Below are positions 1-9,035 of a stretch of DNA of 64,000 nt, in pieces. Source of the stretch: Pelagirhabdus alkalitolerans (GTDB lineage: Bacteria > Bacillota > Bacilli > Bacillales > Amphibacillaceae). Made by a program: the position numbers and the translations under genes. The notes below the pieces were generated by a model that was given only the letters and a program-made list of their open reading frames with translations, was not told where the DNA came from and made no database searches. Each line of letters opens with the position of its first letter. The first letter of the stretch is position 1. Where the stretch lies: assembly GCF_900096905.1 (NCBI RefSeq), contig NZ_FMYI01000009.1:1-64000 (forward strand), written 5' to 3'.

Positions 1-104
1 GTTTCATAGCAGCTTAGCGCTCCTACAAAACGTGTTTAGATTCTTATAAAATATATCGACTCATATTCTTCACCAACGTCAATTGACAAAGAACCATAAA
101 ACAT

Positions 105-150
105 AACAAAGAGCTAAGTCCGCATTTTGTAGCGGCCTTAGCTCTTTGTT
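105..150. terminator. Bidirectional terminator hairpin downstream of yhaH
   Basis: Two 19-base arms (105-123 and 132-150) pair with one mismatch around an 8-base loop, flanked by A-rich and T-rich runs on either side. It sits directly after the yhaH stop codon and ends the leftward transcript. It may also serve a rightward transcript entering from outside the window. Positions 1-104 show no gene I can support. Confidence 0.85.
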
Positions 151-567
151 TTAGCTTTCAGCATTTAAATTCGTTTCCTCTTCAAGTTCTTTTAGACGTT
201 CTTCAATTTGTGTTAAGTAAAGTTGGATATTTTTTTGGTGCGGTTCGATGGTTGTTTTCCAACTATCAATCGAATCTTTAATCTCAACCGATAGTTCTTT
301 AATTAAAGCAGCACCTTCTTTTGATGTGTTAGCAATTTGTTCAGATAATGCTTTACCATTTAATTTAACGCGTTCTAATGCTGCTTTAGATTCTTCAACA
401 TGCTGTTTGATGTCTTCCCGCGTTTCTTGACCAGATTTTGGTGTTACAAGTAAAGTAGCTGCAGCGCTAACGACGCCTCCTGTTAAAACACCGAGTAGTA
501 ATGATTTTCCATTAGCCACATAATCCACTCCTTTCTCTTCTCTATCTATTATCTTCTCTTTATTCAT
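151..567 (-). CDS. yhaH: YtxH-family membrane-anchored protein (YhaH-like)
   Basis: A 138-residue protein with one hydrophobic segment near residues 22-40 (small residues, GVLTGGVVSAAATLL) followed by a KSGQETRE-type turn and a long amphipathic, charged helix to the C-terminus. That is the YtxH/DUF948-like architecture: a membrane-anchored coiled-coil protein, in family members linked to stress or envelope. The function is not established. I start at the ATG at 567, because GAGGT lies 9 bases upstream of it, whereas the upstream TTG overlaps the Shine-Dalgarno. The neighbours trpP, hit and ecsA match the B. subtilis yhaH locus, which supports orthology. Confidence 0.8.
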   Translation of the reverse strand: MNKEKIIDREEKGVDYVANGKSLLLGVLTGGVVSAAATLLVTPKSGQETREDIKQHVEESKAALERVKLNGKALSEQIANTSKEGAALIKELSVEIKDSIDSWKTTIEPHQKNIQLYLTQIEERLKELEEETNLNAES

Positions 568-598
568 TGAGGTCAAACCTCTTTTTAAAAATAAATAT

Positions 599-626
599 AA
601 AAAATCCCCTTTGGAGGAGATTTTTT
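599..626 (-). terminator. Terminator after trpP
   Basis: Hairpin with 12-base arms (599-610 and 615-626) around the loop TTGG, giving a U-run on the leftward transcript. It overlaps the last codons of trpP and separates trpP from yhaH. Confidence 0.75.
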
Positions 627-1143
627 AAGCGAATTTAAAATTCGAGCGTTGTAAGATTGACTGTATAATCGGATAAAGGACAATGGTAAACACCACATTA
701 AACAATACAGCAGGTAAGACAACACCAGCTACCATAACAGTAAATGCACCTTCCATTAGACCGATTACATAAAGTGCTAATGTTAGAAAAATGGTCCCAC
801 TCACAAACGTTCCAATCGCAACAAGTATAGGTGCTAATACTTTCTGGTTAACTTGTTTAGGTATAATTAACAATAAAGCAAAGAAAATGAATGCTGTAAT
901 TGGTTTTTCAATCAAATTAGATACCTGTCCTCCAGGTGCTGCGGTTGTTAATGCTGAAATAACGCCTGTTGCTAAACTAAGTACTAAAACATATTTCACA
1001 TGTGGAAATAATAAAATACCTAAAAACATCATCGGAAGCATAATATCAGGCTTCATACCAAACAGAATAGGTGGTGCAATAATGTGTAACACAGCACCGA
1101 TCCCCATAAATAATGCCAGTAATACTAAATCTTTTGTTCTCAT
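625..1143 (-). CDS. trpP: Tryptophan transporter TrpP
   Basis: A 172-residue integral membrane protein with about five hydrophobic segments. It matches the B. subtilis tryptophan transporter TrpP (YhaG, same length) closely: an N-terminal MRTKDLVLLALFMGIGAVL segment, then PPILFGMKPD, MMFLGILLFP, an AAPGGQVSNLIEKP loop and PAVLFN. The probable role is tryptophan uptake. The ATG at 1143 is preferred over the ATG at 1149, because GAGGAG lies 8 bases before the former but only 2 before the latter. The start region is embedded in a series of (G/U)AG triplets resembling a TRAP site, as known for B. subtilis trpP (separate entry). It lies downstream of hit on the same strand. Confidence 0.9.
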   Translation of the reverse strand: MRTKDLVLLALFMGIGAVLHIIAPPILFGMKPDIMLPMMFLGILLFPHVKYVLVLSLATGVISALTTAAPGGQVSNLIEKPITAFIFFALLLIIPKQVNQKVLAPILVAIGTFVSGTIFLTLALYVIGLMEGAFTVMVAGVVLPAVLFNVVFTIVLYPIIQSILQRSNFKFA

Positions 1144-1167
1144 GCTCATCTCTCCTCATCTAAACTC
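1139..1167 (-). promoter_or_regulatory. Candidate TRAP (MtrB) RNA-binding site over the trpP start
   Basis: Reading the leftward transcript, six triplets GAG, UAG, GAG, GAG, GAG, GAG occur at 1167-1165, 1162-1160, 1157-1155, 1152-1150, 1147-1145 and 1141-1139. The spacers are 2, 2, 2, 2 and 3 bases. The run covers the Shine-Dalgarno and the start codon. TRAP bound to tryptophan recognises (G/U)AG triplets spaced by 2-3 bases and represses B. subtilis trpP translation at an equivalent place. Binding here is inferred. Confidence 0.7.
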
Positions 1168-1217
1168 ATTCGATTAACCATTTGTACACTGATTGTCAAA
1201 TGCGTTAATTTCTAGAT

Positions 1218-1245
1218 AGTATAACATATTACAGGTTATTGTAAA
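1218..1245 (-). promoter_or_regulatory. Possible sigma-A promoter for trpP
   Basis: On the minus strand TTTACA (1245-1240) and TATACT (1223-1218) are separated by 16 bases, in the gap between hit and trpP. A second -35-like TTGACA lies at 1199-1194 but has only a poor -10 behind it. Confidence 0.5.
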
Positions 1246-1250
1246 TAAAT

Positions 1251-1682
1251 TTACGTCACATTTTGTTGAATGGTTTCAGCCATTTCTGTAAGCTGTTCTT
1301 GGTCGTATTCTTCACTATGCGTAATCCATTTAGCATCATACCCATCATCTTCGTCATATCGAGGTATTAAATGAATGTGTAAGTGGAAAACAGATTGACC
1401 AGCTGCTTCTTTTGTATTATTTAATACATTGATCCCAGCTGGTTCAAAACTTTTCTCAAGTGCTTTGGCGATTTTCGGTATGCGAGCAAAAAGTGTACTC
1501 GCTGTTGCTTCATCTGTTTCATAAATATCTTTGACATGATTTTTAGGGATGACGAGCGTATGCCCTTTTGTTACTTGACTGATGTCCAAAAATGCTAAAA
1601 CGTCATCATCTTCGTAAACTTTAGCAGACGGAATGTCACCGTTTATAATTTTACAAAAGATGCAGTTTTCATCACGTGCCAT
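1251..1682 (-). CDS. hit: HIT-family nucleotide-binding hydrolase
   Basis: A 143-residue histidine-triad protein. The N-terminal zinc-type CIFCKI motif and the C-terminal catalytic triad FHLHIHLIP are both visible. HIT proteins hydrolyse nucleoside phosphoramidates and related compounds in the cytosol. The gene is divergent from ecsA, as in B. subtilis, where hit sits beside ecsAB. The ATG at 1682 has an AAGGAG-type site upstream on the minus strand. The length is typical of bacterial Hit, and no key residue is missing. Confidence 0.92.
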   Translation of the reverse strand: MARDENCIFCKIINGDIPSAKVYEDDDVLAFLDISQVTKGHTLVIPKNHVKDIYETDEATASTLFARIPKIAKALEKSFEPAGINVLNNTKEAAGQSVFHLHIHLIPRYDEDDGYDAKWITHSEEYDQEQLTEMAETIQQNVT

Positions 1683-1765
1683 ATCGAAGTCACTCCTTTA
1701 TGATTTATGTTTTATATTTTACCATTGTTTCAGCAAGACGAGCAATGATAAGCGTTTTAGTTTGA

Positions 1766-1794
1766 TTTGCATTCATCCTAAAAGGTGGTAAAAT
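1766..1794 (+). promoter_or_regulatory. Probable ecsA promoter
   Basis: TTTGCA (1766-1771) and TAAAAT (1789-1794) have a 17-base spacer and lie upstream of the GAGGAGG site and GTG start of ecsA. Confidence 0.5.
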
Positions 1795-1848
1795 TCAGAT
1801 AGGTTATATGAATGAACGGTTACTCGAAAGAATGAGGAGGAATAGGTA

Positions 1849-2583
1849 GTGAACTCGCTTTTAAATGTAGAAGGATTAAAGGGTGGTTATACACATAAAA
1901 ATGTGTTGAAAGGTATATCATTTGATGTTTATCCGAATGAGATTGTTGCCTTAATTGGTTTGAATGGTGCTGGTAAAAGTACGACGATTAAACATATTAT
2001 TGGCTTAATGCAAGAAAGGGAAGGCATGATTAAACTCAACCAGAAAGAATATCGAGAAGACCCTGAGCATTATCGTAAACAATTCGCTTATATACCTGAA
2101 ATGCCACTTATTTATGATGAGTTAACTTTATATGAACATTTAAAGCTGACGGCTATGGTGTATGATTTAGATGAGGCGACATTTGATGAGCGTTTGCCTT
2201 TTCTATTAAAAGCGTTTCGTTTAGAAAAGCAATTAAATTGGTTTCCTAGTCATTTCTCTAAAGGGATGAAGCAAAAAGTGATGATTTTGTGTGCCTTTTT
2301 AATTGACCCTTCACTTTATATTGTAGATGAGCCGTTTGTGGGTTTAGATCCTTTAGGGATCCAAGCCTTTTTAGATCATATGGTCGAAAAAAAAGAACAA
2401 GGTGCAGGTATTTTAATGTCAACACACATTTTAGCAACGGCTGAGCGTTATTGTGATCGTTTTTTAATTATGCATGATGGTTTACTTCGTGCTTCTGGGA
2501 CGCTCAAGGAATTACAAGAAGAATTTAATATGCCTCAAGCGACGTTGGATGATATATATATTCAACTGACAAAGGAGGCGTGA
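1849..2583 (+). CDS. ecsA: ABC transporter ATP-binding protein EcsA
   Basis: A 244-residue ABC ATPase with Walker A GLNGAGKST at residues 37-45, a Q-loop region near residue 85, a degenerate signature FSKGMKQKV and Walker B YIVDEPFVGLDP. It starts at GTG 1849, with GAGGAGG 8 bases upstream. It pairs with EcsB, whose gene begins three bases after its stop. In B. subtilis, Ecs affects secretion, competence and regulated intramembrane proteolysis by RasP. The transported substrate is unknown. EcsC, which follows EcsB in B. subtilis, is absent here. Confidence 0.9.
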   Translation: MNSLLNVEGLKGGYTHKNVLKGISFDVYPNEIVALIGLNGAGKSTTIKHIIGLMQEREGMIKLNQKEYREDPEHYRKQFAYIPEMPLIYDELTLYEHLKLTAMVYDLDEATFDERLPFLLKAFRLEKQLNWFPSHFSKGMKQKVMILCAFLIDPSLYIVDEPFVGLDPLGIQAFLDHMVEKKEQGAGILMSTHILATAERYCDRFLIMHDGLLRASGTLKELQEEFNMPQATLDDIYIQLTKEA

Positions 2584-2586
2584 GGT

Positions 2587-3798
2587 ATGTTTTCAAGTCG
2601 GACATTGTTTAAGTCTCGATTTAGAACGCATGTAAAAGAGATGATTCGCTATTTGCAATATATTTTAAATGGTCATATTGCGATTGCGCTTCTCTTTTTA
2701 ATTGCAGCTGGTGCTGTTTACTATCAACAACTTTTAACGCAAATACCAGAAGATTTTCCAATTGCATTTGTTGTGAGTGTCTTATTTAGTTTAGTCGCAC
2801 TACACAATCCCGTGCAAAACTTATTAAAAGAACCCGACCTGATTTTTCTTTTACCAAAAGAGAAGGCGTTAGCACCTTATTTCAATTATACATTAATCTA
2901 TAGCTTTGTAATTCAACTTTATTTAGTGGCGATTTTAGCAAGTGTTCTTGCGCCGTTGTATGATGTAGGGGATTACTCTCTTTCTTATACATTACTGGTC
3001 GGAATCTTTATTCTTATGAAGGGTTGGCATTTCTTAGCCGGCTGGTGGATGTTGCGCCAGAGACAACCATTGATCAGATTTTTAAATCAAGCATTACGTT
3101 TTGGCTTTCAACTGGCACTTTTTTATTCGATGATAAACGGTTATCAGTTGATGGTCGTTGTATTTTTAGTCAGTTTATTTGCCTTGTTCTTCTATAATTA
3201 TCACTTAACATATCACAAGCCTTTAGCAATGGACCTTCTAATCGACAAAGATCAAAAGCGAATGCAACGATTTTATGCACTGGCGAGCCTATTTACAGAA
3301 GTGCCCCATTTAAAATCACACGTAAAAAAACGAAAAATTATTGTTCAGCTATTAAAAAAACGCGTTCCATTCAAACAAGATGCAGCTTATGTGTATTTAT
3401 ATCGAATTGCATTTGTCCGAGCAGGTGATTATTTTGGTATTTATACACGAGTGATAATTCTTTCATTATTTGTGTTAGCTTATGCATCAAATGTATGGAT
3501 GATTGCTGCATTAACGGTAGCCTTTTTATATATCGTTGGCATTCAATTGATGACACTCTTTTCTCACTTTAAAGCACAATTGTGGTTAGACCTTTATCCT
3601 GTTGGTAAAAAGACTCGAGAGAAGGCAGTTTCTCAATTAATCGAGCAATTGCTGTGGGTACAACTTGTCGTGTATCAAGTCCTCTTAATCAGTCAAAATG
3701 TTTCATTCTCGATTCTTTCGTTCTTATTCGGAAGTGTGTTCATTATCGGTTTCACGCGCTTCTATATCGATCGTATGTTAAAACGGACTGAATCCTAG
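2587..3798 (+). CDS. ecsB: ABC transporter permease EcsB
   Basis: A 403-residue membrane protein with several hydrophobic segments (near residues 30-50, 58-75, 105-130, 170-200, 285-320 and 350-395), typical EcsB length and position. It follows ecsA with a 3-base gap and its Shine-Dalgarno inside the ecsA end, so the two are one transcript. It is the membrane partner of EcsA. The transcript ends at the strong hairpin covering the last codons. EcsB diverges quickly in sequence, so the assignment rests on context, size and the PVQNLLKEPDLIFLLPKE region typical of the family. Confidence 0.88.
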   Translation: MFSSRTLFKSRFRTHVKEMIRYLQYILNGHIAIALLFLIAAGAVYYQQLLTQIPEDFPIAFVVSVLFSLVALHNPVQNLLKEPDLIFLLPKEKALAPYFNYTLIYSFVIQLYLVAILASVLAPLYDVGDYSLSYTLLVGIFILMKGWHFLAGWWMLRQRQPLIRFLNQALRFGFQLALFYSMINGYQLMVVVFLVSLFALFFYNYHLTYHKPLAMDLLIDKDQKRMQRFYALASLFTEVPHLKSHVKKRKIIVQLLKKRVPFKQDAAYVYLYRIAFVRAGDYFGIYTRVIILSLFVLAYASNVWMIAALTVAFLYIVGIQLMTLFSHFKAQLWLDLYPVGKKTREKAVSQLIEQLLWVQLVVYQVLLISQNVSFSILSFLFGSVFIIGFTRFYIDRMLKRTES

Positions 3799-3817
3799 TT
3801 AAGATTCAGTCCGTTTT
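3780..3817. terminator. Bidirectional terminator between ecsB and yhaA
   Basis: Perfect 15-base arms (3780-3794 and 3803-3817) around an 8-base loop, with A-run and T-run ends, between convergent genes. The ecsB stop codon lies inside the loop side of the hairpin. Confidence 0.92.
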
Positions 3818-3821
3818 GTCT

Positions 3822-4991
3822 TTACTTTGATTGATAGCTTTTTGTAATCTGTAAGAAAGTTTTCACCGCAATAAGCATGGCGCGTTCATCAAAATCAAAC
3901 TTTGGATGATGATGAGGGTAGAATTGATCCTCAATTTGTGCGCCTGTAAAGAAGAAAGCGCCCGGTTTTTCTAATAAATAATATGAAAAGTCCTCAGCCG
4001 TCATGCTTGGCTTGACCCATTGTGCTTTTTTCACTTCTTGAATGTGCTCAGCGGCTTCTAAAGCACGTGCGGCTTCGGCTCTGTGATTGACAACAGGCGG
4101 ATAACCTTTCTCATAATCAAGATGAAAGCTCACGTCATATCCTGTGCAAACTCCTGATATAATAGCATTCATTTCATCGATAATCTTATCTTGAACAGAT
4201 GGATCAAATGTGCGCACAGTTCCACTTAACTGTGCTTGGTCAGCAATGATATTAAATGTATCACCCGCTTGGAATTTACCAATCGTGACAACAGCTGTAT
4301 CTAAAGGATTGAGTCGTCTACTGACAATCTGTTGGAGTTGGTCAACTAATTGAGCGCCAATAATGACAGCATCCTTTGTTTCATGAGGCATCGCACCATG
4401 GCCACCTTTTCCTTGGATCGTCACATGGAACTTATCAGCGCCTGCCATGAATTCTTCAGGTGCTGTTTCAACAACGCCTAGTGGTGTACCTGACCATAGA
4501 TGTGTGCCAAACACATAGTCCACATCTTCCAGTGCGCCGGAATCAATGATCGATTTCGCACCACCTGGTGGAAGTTCTTCTGCGTGCTGGTGAACAAGGA
4601 CGATCTCACCTGCTAATTCATGTTCAATGGATTTTAAAAGTTTTGCGAATGTTAAAAGAATACTCGTATGACCATCATGACCACACGCATGCATCACGCC
4701 CTCTGTTTGAGATCGATAATCGACTGTTTTTTGATCGTGGATAGGTAAAGCATCAAAATCTGCACGAAAAGCAATCGTTTTGCCAGGTTTATGACCTTTG
4801 ATTCGAGCAATGACACCATTGCCACCAACGTTTGTTTGATAAGGTATGTCGAGTTGATCGTAAAATGATGCGATATAGTTTGCTGTATCATATTCTTTAA
4901 ATGAAAGTTCGGGATGTTGATGTAAGTAACGTCTTGTTTCAACTAATTGTTCAAAGTGTTGATCGACGTCATTTATGAGTTGTTCCCACAT
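3822..4991 (-). CDS. M20-family amidohydrolase (YhaA-like N-acyl amino acid hydrolase)
   Basis: A 389-residue M20D-type amidohydrolase. The metal-binding motif HACGHDGHTSILL (near residues 101-113), an FRADFDALP strand before it, a HQHAEELPPGG segment with catalytic Glu and a C-terminal HHHPKFDFDE segment are all visible. Family members deacylate N-acyl amino acids or open related amide bonds in the cytosol using two divalent metals; the exact substrate is not deducible. It occupies the place of B. subtilis yhaA next to ecs and is convergent with ecsB. The ATG at 4991 has GAGGAC-like sequence upstream. Confidence 0.85.
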   Translation of the reverse strand: MWEQLINDVDQHFEQLVETRRYLHQHPELSFKEYDTANYIASFYDQLDIPYQTNVGGNGVIARIKGHKPGKTIAFRADFDALPIHDQKTVDYRSQTEGVMHACGHDGHTSILLTFAKLLKSIEHELAGEIVLVHQHAEELPPGGAKSIIDSGALEDVDYVFGTHLWSGTPLGVVETAPEEFMAGADKFHVTIQGKGGHGAMPHETKDAVIIGAQLVDQLQQIVSRRLNPLDTAVVTIGKFQAGDTFNIIADQAQLSGTVRTFDPSVQDKIIDEMNAIISGVCTGYDVSFHLDYEKGYPPVVNHRAEAARALEAAEHIQEVKKAQWVKPSMTAEDFSYYLLEKPGAFFFTGAQIEDQFYPHHHPKFDFDERAMLIAVKTFLQITKSYQSK

Positions 4992-5117
4992 TAAAAATGT
5001 CCTCCTCGTTGTCTCTTTCTCATTATCATAACGTATTCTATTAATGGAAACAAAGTTTTGAAAAAAAGTGCTATAATGATTTGTAAATCGATGTAAAACA
5101 AAAAAGGAGATGAACAG

Positions 5118-5852
5118 ATGGAACGACGCTTTTGGAAACCATTACTGGCTTTTAGTTTAATCGTTTTAGGGGTCTTATTAATTTTAAATAATATCGGAAC
5201 CATTCAGTGGTCAGTCGATGAATGGTGGGAAATGGTGTACCCATTCTTAATTGTTTTAATTGGTCTTCATTGGGTGACGCAAGCTTATAAAGGGTTTAAT
5301 GGGTTTGGTACACCTGTATTTTTAATTATTTTTGGGAGCTTACTCATACTTGATCGTCTAGGTTATATTACATTTAGTTTTTGGGACGTGTATCAATTAT
5401 GGCCGTTGATTCTTATTTTTATCGGCCTGTCATTTTTAGGGATTAATAAACGTTGGAAGATGAAACGATTCAAAACATCTGATTATCATCATATGACCTT
5501 AGGTGAATATAAATTTAATGGACGAAACTGGAAAGTAGAGCCGATTTATATGAACCATTTTATTGGTTCGCACACACTTGATTTTACAGAAGCGGTTATT
5601 CCACAAAGTGATACACCGATCGTCCTCCACGGGCTAGCTGGTGAGATTGATGTGATCCTGCCAGATACGATTGAATTCAGTGTAAAGGCTCGAGTGAAAG
5701 CTGGTGAAATTAACGTTAATCAACAAACAGCTGAAGGGATTGGACGACATCTAACGTATCAAACGGCTGATTATGATGAAGCGGAACAAAGATTAACATT
5801 TGATTTACAGCTGACAGCAGGGTCAATTCAAGTTAAACAAAAGACGTCATAA
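5118..5852 (+). CDS. LiaI/LiaF-like membrane protein
   Basis: A 244-residue protein with four short hydrophobic helices in the first 110 residues, paired as two small hairpin repeats (the DUF5668/LiaI-type unit with LLILNNIG and LLILDRLGY echoes). A C-terminal beta-rich soluble domain of about 110 residues resembles the LiaF/DUF2154 cell-wall-stress domain. In Bacillus, LiaF restrains the LiaRS envelope-stress system, but no liaR or liaS gene is nearby, so this may be a paralogue with a different partner. Shine-Dalgarno AAGGAG lies about 9 bases before the ATG, and a TATAAT -10 is seen at 5072-5077. Confidence 0.65.
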   Translation: MERRFWKPLLAFSLIVLGVLLILNNIGTIQWSVDEWWEMVYPFLIVLIGLHWVTQAYKGFNGFGTPVFLIIFGSLLILDRLGYITFSFWDVYQLWPLILIFIGLSFLGINKRWKMKRFKTSDYHHMTLGEYKFNGRNWKVEPIYMNHFIGSHTLDFTEAVIPQSDTPIVLHGLAGEIDVILPDTIEFSVKARVKAGEINVNQQTAEGIGRHLTYQTADYDEAEQRLTFDLQLTAGSIQVKQKTS

Positions 5853-5947
5853 CCTGATCTCGGCGAAGTAAAAATGCTTTAGCTTTGTCTTAATTTGTCG
5901 TATAATAATGGTTTGATTACACCCTCCGAAAAGAAGAGGTGACCATT

Positions 5948-8134
5948 ATGAAAAAACAAACAATCATACAAGATTTGTATCACTATATAAAGATGCGAAC
6001 TTGGTTGAAAGTACTCGTTATCAGTCTATCGGCCGTATTTTTAATTAGTTTATCGCTATTTTTATTTATTATTTATGGTGGGGGATTGATCGTAGACGAA
6101 GAAGCATTAGTTTTACCCGCAACGACGTCGGTTGTGACAGAAGATGAGGAGTATGCGGGTCGACTGTTTACACAAAATCGTTCACTTGTTTCGTTAGATG
6201 AGATACCTGAACACGTTCAAAAAGCGTTTATCGCAGTAGAAGATGAACGCTTTTATTCACATGCGGGGGTGGATTTCAGGTCCGTTGTGCGAGCGATGTA
6301 TCGCGACTTGATTGCTTTTGACAAAGTAGAGGGAGCTAGTACGATTACACAACAACTAGCCAAAAATTTATTTTTAGACAATACCCAATCTTGGATGCGA
6401 AAAACAAAAGAGGTTATGGCCTCGATCTATTTAGAGCGTCATTATACAAAAGACGATATTTTAGAACTTTATCTTAATGAAGTTTATTTTGCACACGGTA
6501 TTTTTGGTGTTGATGCCGCGGCTGAATACTTCTTTAATAAACCAGTAGGAGATTTAAGCATTTCAGAAGGTGCTATGTTAGCCGGTATGGTGAAAGGCCC
6601 TAATATGTATTCACCTTATGTTGATGAAGAGCGTGCGTTAAACAGACGGAATCTCGTTTTAGCACAAATGGAACGTACGAATGTCCTGGATACAAATGAG
6701 CGGTTAGCCTTGCAAGGTCAGTCGCTCAACGTCACGCCTCAATCAAGTGATGGGGTGCCTTGGATCGATGATTATTTAGAAGCAGTCATTCGTGAAGCGG
6801 AAGACCGTTTTTTATTAACACGAGAAGAATTACAACGCGGCGGCTACACGGTCACCGTTCATATGGATACTGTTGCTCAACAAACAGCTTATGATTTGAT
6901 GCAAGATGATGCGTTTTTCTACGGTTCAACAGATGATGTTGAGGCGGCATTTACGATGATTGATGCTAAGACCGGTCACTTAAGCGCTGTGATCGGTGGA
7001 CGTGATTACAAAATTGGTGATGAACATCGTGCATTTAATGCGCATCAACCCGGTTCAGTCATGAAGCCGCTCGCTGTCTATGGACCGGCTTTAGAAGAGG
7101 GATATACCCCTTATCAATTCGTGGATGATGAACAAAACGACTTTGATGGTTACCGTGTTCAAAACGTCGATCAAGTTTATGACGGAGATGTGACGATGTA
7201 TGATGCCCTTGCACGTTCTAAAAATACATCCGCTGTTTGGTTGCTCGATCAAATCGGTGTTTCAACAGGTAAAAACTATTTAGAAAAAATGAACTTAACG
7301 TTACCCGATGAGGGACTATCTATTGCATTAGGCGGGATTGAGCAAGGCTTCTCACCTATTCAAATCGCGGAAGGCTATCGAACGTTTATAAATAATGGTC
7401 AATTTCAGGAATCGTATACGATTAAGCACATCGTTGACAGAGACGGAAATGAAGTTGAGCCCACGCATTCGGTAAAACAAGAGCAAGTATTTAGCCCTCA
7501 AGCGTCTTGGGATATGGTGCGAATGTTAGAAGGTGTTGTGAATGAAGGTACTGCTCAAGCCGGTGATTTTAATAAAGCATTAGCAGGTAAAACGGGTACA
7601 ACTGAGCATCCGCATGCACCAGGAAATGCAAAAGATGCGTGGTTTACAGGTTTAACACCTGAATATGTGACGACACTTTGGATGGGGTATGACAGGAGCG
7701 ATGCCGATCACTATTTAACAAGAGGATCTGCTGCCCCGACAGAATTAACCAAAGCGATATTAACTGAAATTGATCAGCAACAAACGCTATCTGAGACGTT
7801 TACATCTCCTGATGGAATCAAAGATTTACCTGAACCGATCCGATTACCTAATGTAGATGATTTAGAAGTCGATCATACATTTGGTGGATGGCGATTGATT
7901 CGAGGTGAGTTAACTTGGACACCAGCAGAAGATGAGCGGATTGAGTACCATGTCTATCAAGAACAACCAGGTGACGATGAGTTGTTAGGAACGGTAGAAG
8001 GAACAGGAACGTTTAACTTAAACGATATGGGCTTATTTTCTGAAAATCATTATTATGTTATCCCGTATAATCCTTTAACAGAAGAATACGGGAATCCATC
8101 GAATACGGTTCGTTTATCATTATTTAATGAATGA
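5948..8134 (+). CDS. pbpF: Class A penicillin-binding protein (PbpF-like)
   Basis: A 728-residue bifunctional peptidoglycan synthase. An N-terminal anchor helix (about residues 20-43) precedes a GT51 glycosyltransferase with EDERFYSHAG at 98-107 and a GASTITQQLAKN motif. The transpeptidase domain has SVMK (Ser near 370), an SKN triad and KTGT near 547. The last 90 residues look like a fibronectin-III-type extension. It polymerises and cross-links lipid II outside the membrane. The ATG at 5948 is preferred over the upstream GTG, which overlaps the AGAGGTGA ribosome site. Its place between yhaA and yhfI matches B. subtilis pbpF, although hemEHY are missing between. Confidence 0.9.
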   Translation: MKKQTIIQDLYHYIKMRTWLKVLVISLSAVFLISLSLFLFIIYGGGLIVDEEALVLPATTSVVTEDEEYAGRLFTQNRSLVSLDEIPEHVQKAFIAVEDERFYSHAGVDFRSVVRAMYRDLIAFDKVEGASTITQQLAKNLFLDNTQSWMRKTKEVMASIYLERHYTKDDILELYLNEVYFAHGIFGVDAAAEYFFNKPVGDLSISEGAMLAGMVKGPNMYSPYVDEERALNRRNLVLAQMERTNVLDTNERLALQGQSLNVTPQSSDGVPWIDDYLEAVIREAEDRFLLTREELQRGGYTVTVHMDTVAQQTAYDLMQDDAFFYGSTDDVEAAFTMIDAKTGHLSAVIGGRDYKIGDEHRAFNAHQPGSVMKPLAVYGPALEEGYTPYQFVDDEQNDFDGYRVQNVDQVYDGDVTMYDALARSKNTSAVWLLDQIGVSTGKNYLEKMNLTLPDEGLSIALGGIEQGFSPIQIAEGYRTFINNGQFQESYTIKHIVDRDGNEVEPTHSVKQEQVFSPQASWDMVRMLEGVVNEGTAQAGDFNKALAGKTGTTEHPHAPGNAKDAWFTGLTPEYVTTLWMGYDRSDADHYLTRGSAAPTELTKAILTEIDQQQTLSETFTSPDGIKDLPEPIRLPNVDDLEVDHTFGGWRLIRGELTWTPAEDERIEYHVYQEQPGDDELLGTVEGTGTFNLNDMGLFSENHYYVIPYNPLTEEYGNPSNTVRLSLFNE

Positions 8135-8136
8135 TT

Positions 8137-8178
8137 AAAAAAACCTTTACGTTGATATTTTCAATGTAAAGGTTTTTT
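8137..8178 (+). terminator. Terminator after the penicillin-binding protein gene
   Basis: An A-run, CCTTTAC-type stem and complementary GTAAAGG arm followed by a T-run form a strong hairpin immediately after the pbp stop codon. Confidence 0.88.
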
Positions 8179-8243
8179 GTGAGAAATTGGATTATGTTAA
8201 ACTGTATAAAGAGAGATCATTACTATGAAAAGCAGGTGATAAA

Positions 8244-8978
8244 ATGAAATTAACAACAGTTGGTTTTTGGGGTGGATACCCAGAACAAGGCGAGGCAACC
8301 TCTAGCTTTCTAATTGAAAAAGACGGGTTTAAATTGCTCGTTGATGCTGGTAGTGGGGCATTATCTCAACTACCTAAATACACAGATCCTTATAGTTTGG
8401 ATGCGGTTATTCTGTCTCATTATCATCATGATCATATTGCAGATGTGGGTGTATTGCAATATCATATGCTCGTTCAAAATGGTGTTCGTCAAGCTGAGCG
8501 TGTGCTACCGATCTATGGTCATAACCACGACAAAGCCTCTTTTGACAGTTTGACACATCAGTTCACCACAGGTGTTGCTTATAATCCAGAGACCACTTTG
8601 AATCTGGGGCCTTTTGAGATTCAGTTTATGCCGACTGAACATCCGGTAACGTGTTTTGCGATGCGGATTACAGATGGTGAAGACACGATCGTATACACGG
8701 CTGATTCAAGTTATTTAGATGGTTTCATTGAATTTAGTGAAGGAGCCGATTTACTCATTACCGATTGTAACTTCTATGATGGACAAGATGGCAGCGCTAA
8801 AGGGCATATGAATGCTAAAGAGTGTGCTCACATTGCAAATCATGCGAATGTCGATACGCTCGTTCTGAGTCATCATCCACATTTCGGTGATCGCTCACAA
8901 CTCGTCCCTGAGGCTCGTCGTTACTTTAACGGGCAAGTTGTCTTAGCTCACTCAGGTTACACGTGGCGTTCAAGTTGA
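8244..8978 (+). CDS. yhfI: Metallo-beta-lactamase-fold hydrolase (YhfI-like)
   Basis: A 244-residue MBL-fold protein with the metal motif SHYHHDHIADVG near residues 58-69, a second ligand region TEHPV near 133, TADSS near 153 and a C-terminal LSHHPHFGD. This is the tRNase Z/phosphodiesterase-like branch of the superfamily. Its substrate is unknown, and B. subtilis YhfI is also poorly characterised. AGCAGGTGA precedes the ATG. It is followed by lplJ, as in B. subtilis. Confidence 0.8.
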   Translation: MKLTTVGFWGGYPEQGEATSSFLIEKDGFKLLVDAGSGALSQLPKYTDPYSLDAVILSHYHHDHIADVGVLQYHMLVQNGVRQAERVLPIYGHNHDKASFDSLTHQFTTGVAYNPETTLNLGPFEIQFMPTEHPVTCFAMRITDGEDTIVYTADSSYLDGFIEFSEGADLLITDCNFYDGQDGSAKGHMNAKECAHIANHANVDTLVLSHHPHFGDRSQLVPEARRYFNGQVVLAHSGYTWRSS

Positions 8979-9035
8979 TTTTTACAATGAATTGAAATAG
9001 ACTATTAATCAGAATCTGATATGGAGGGATGAAGG

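Noticed and set aside
4991..5203. Minus-strand frame between yhaA and the LiaF-like gene
   Set aside because: It overlaps the promoter region and the start of the LiaF-like gene on the other strand, and its peptide looks like random translation of AT-rich DNA.
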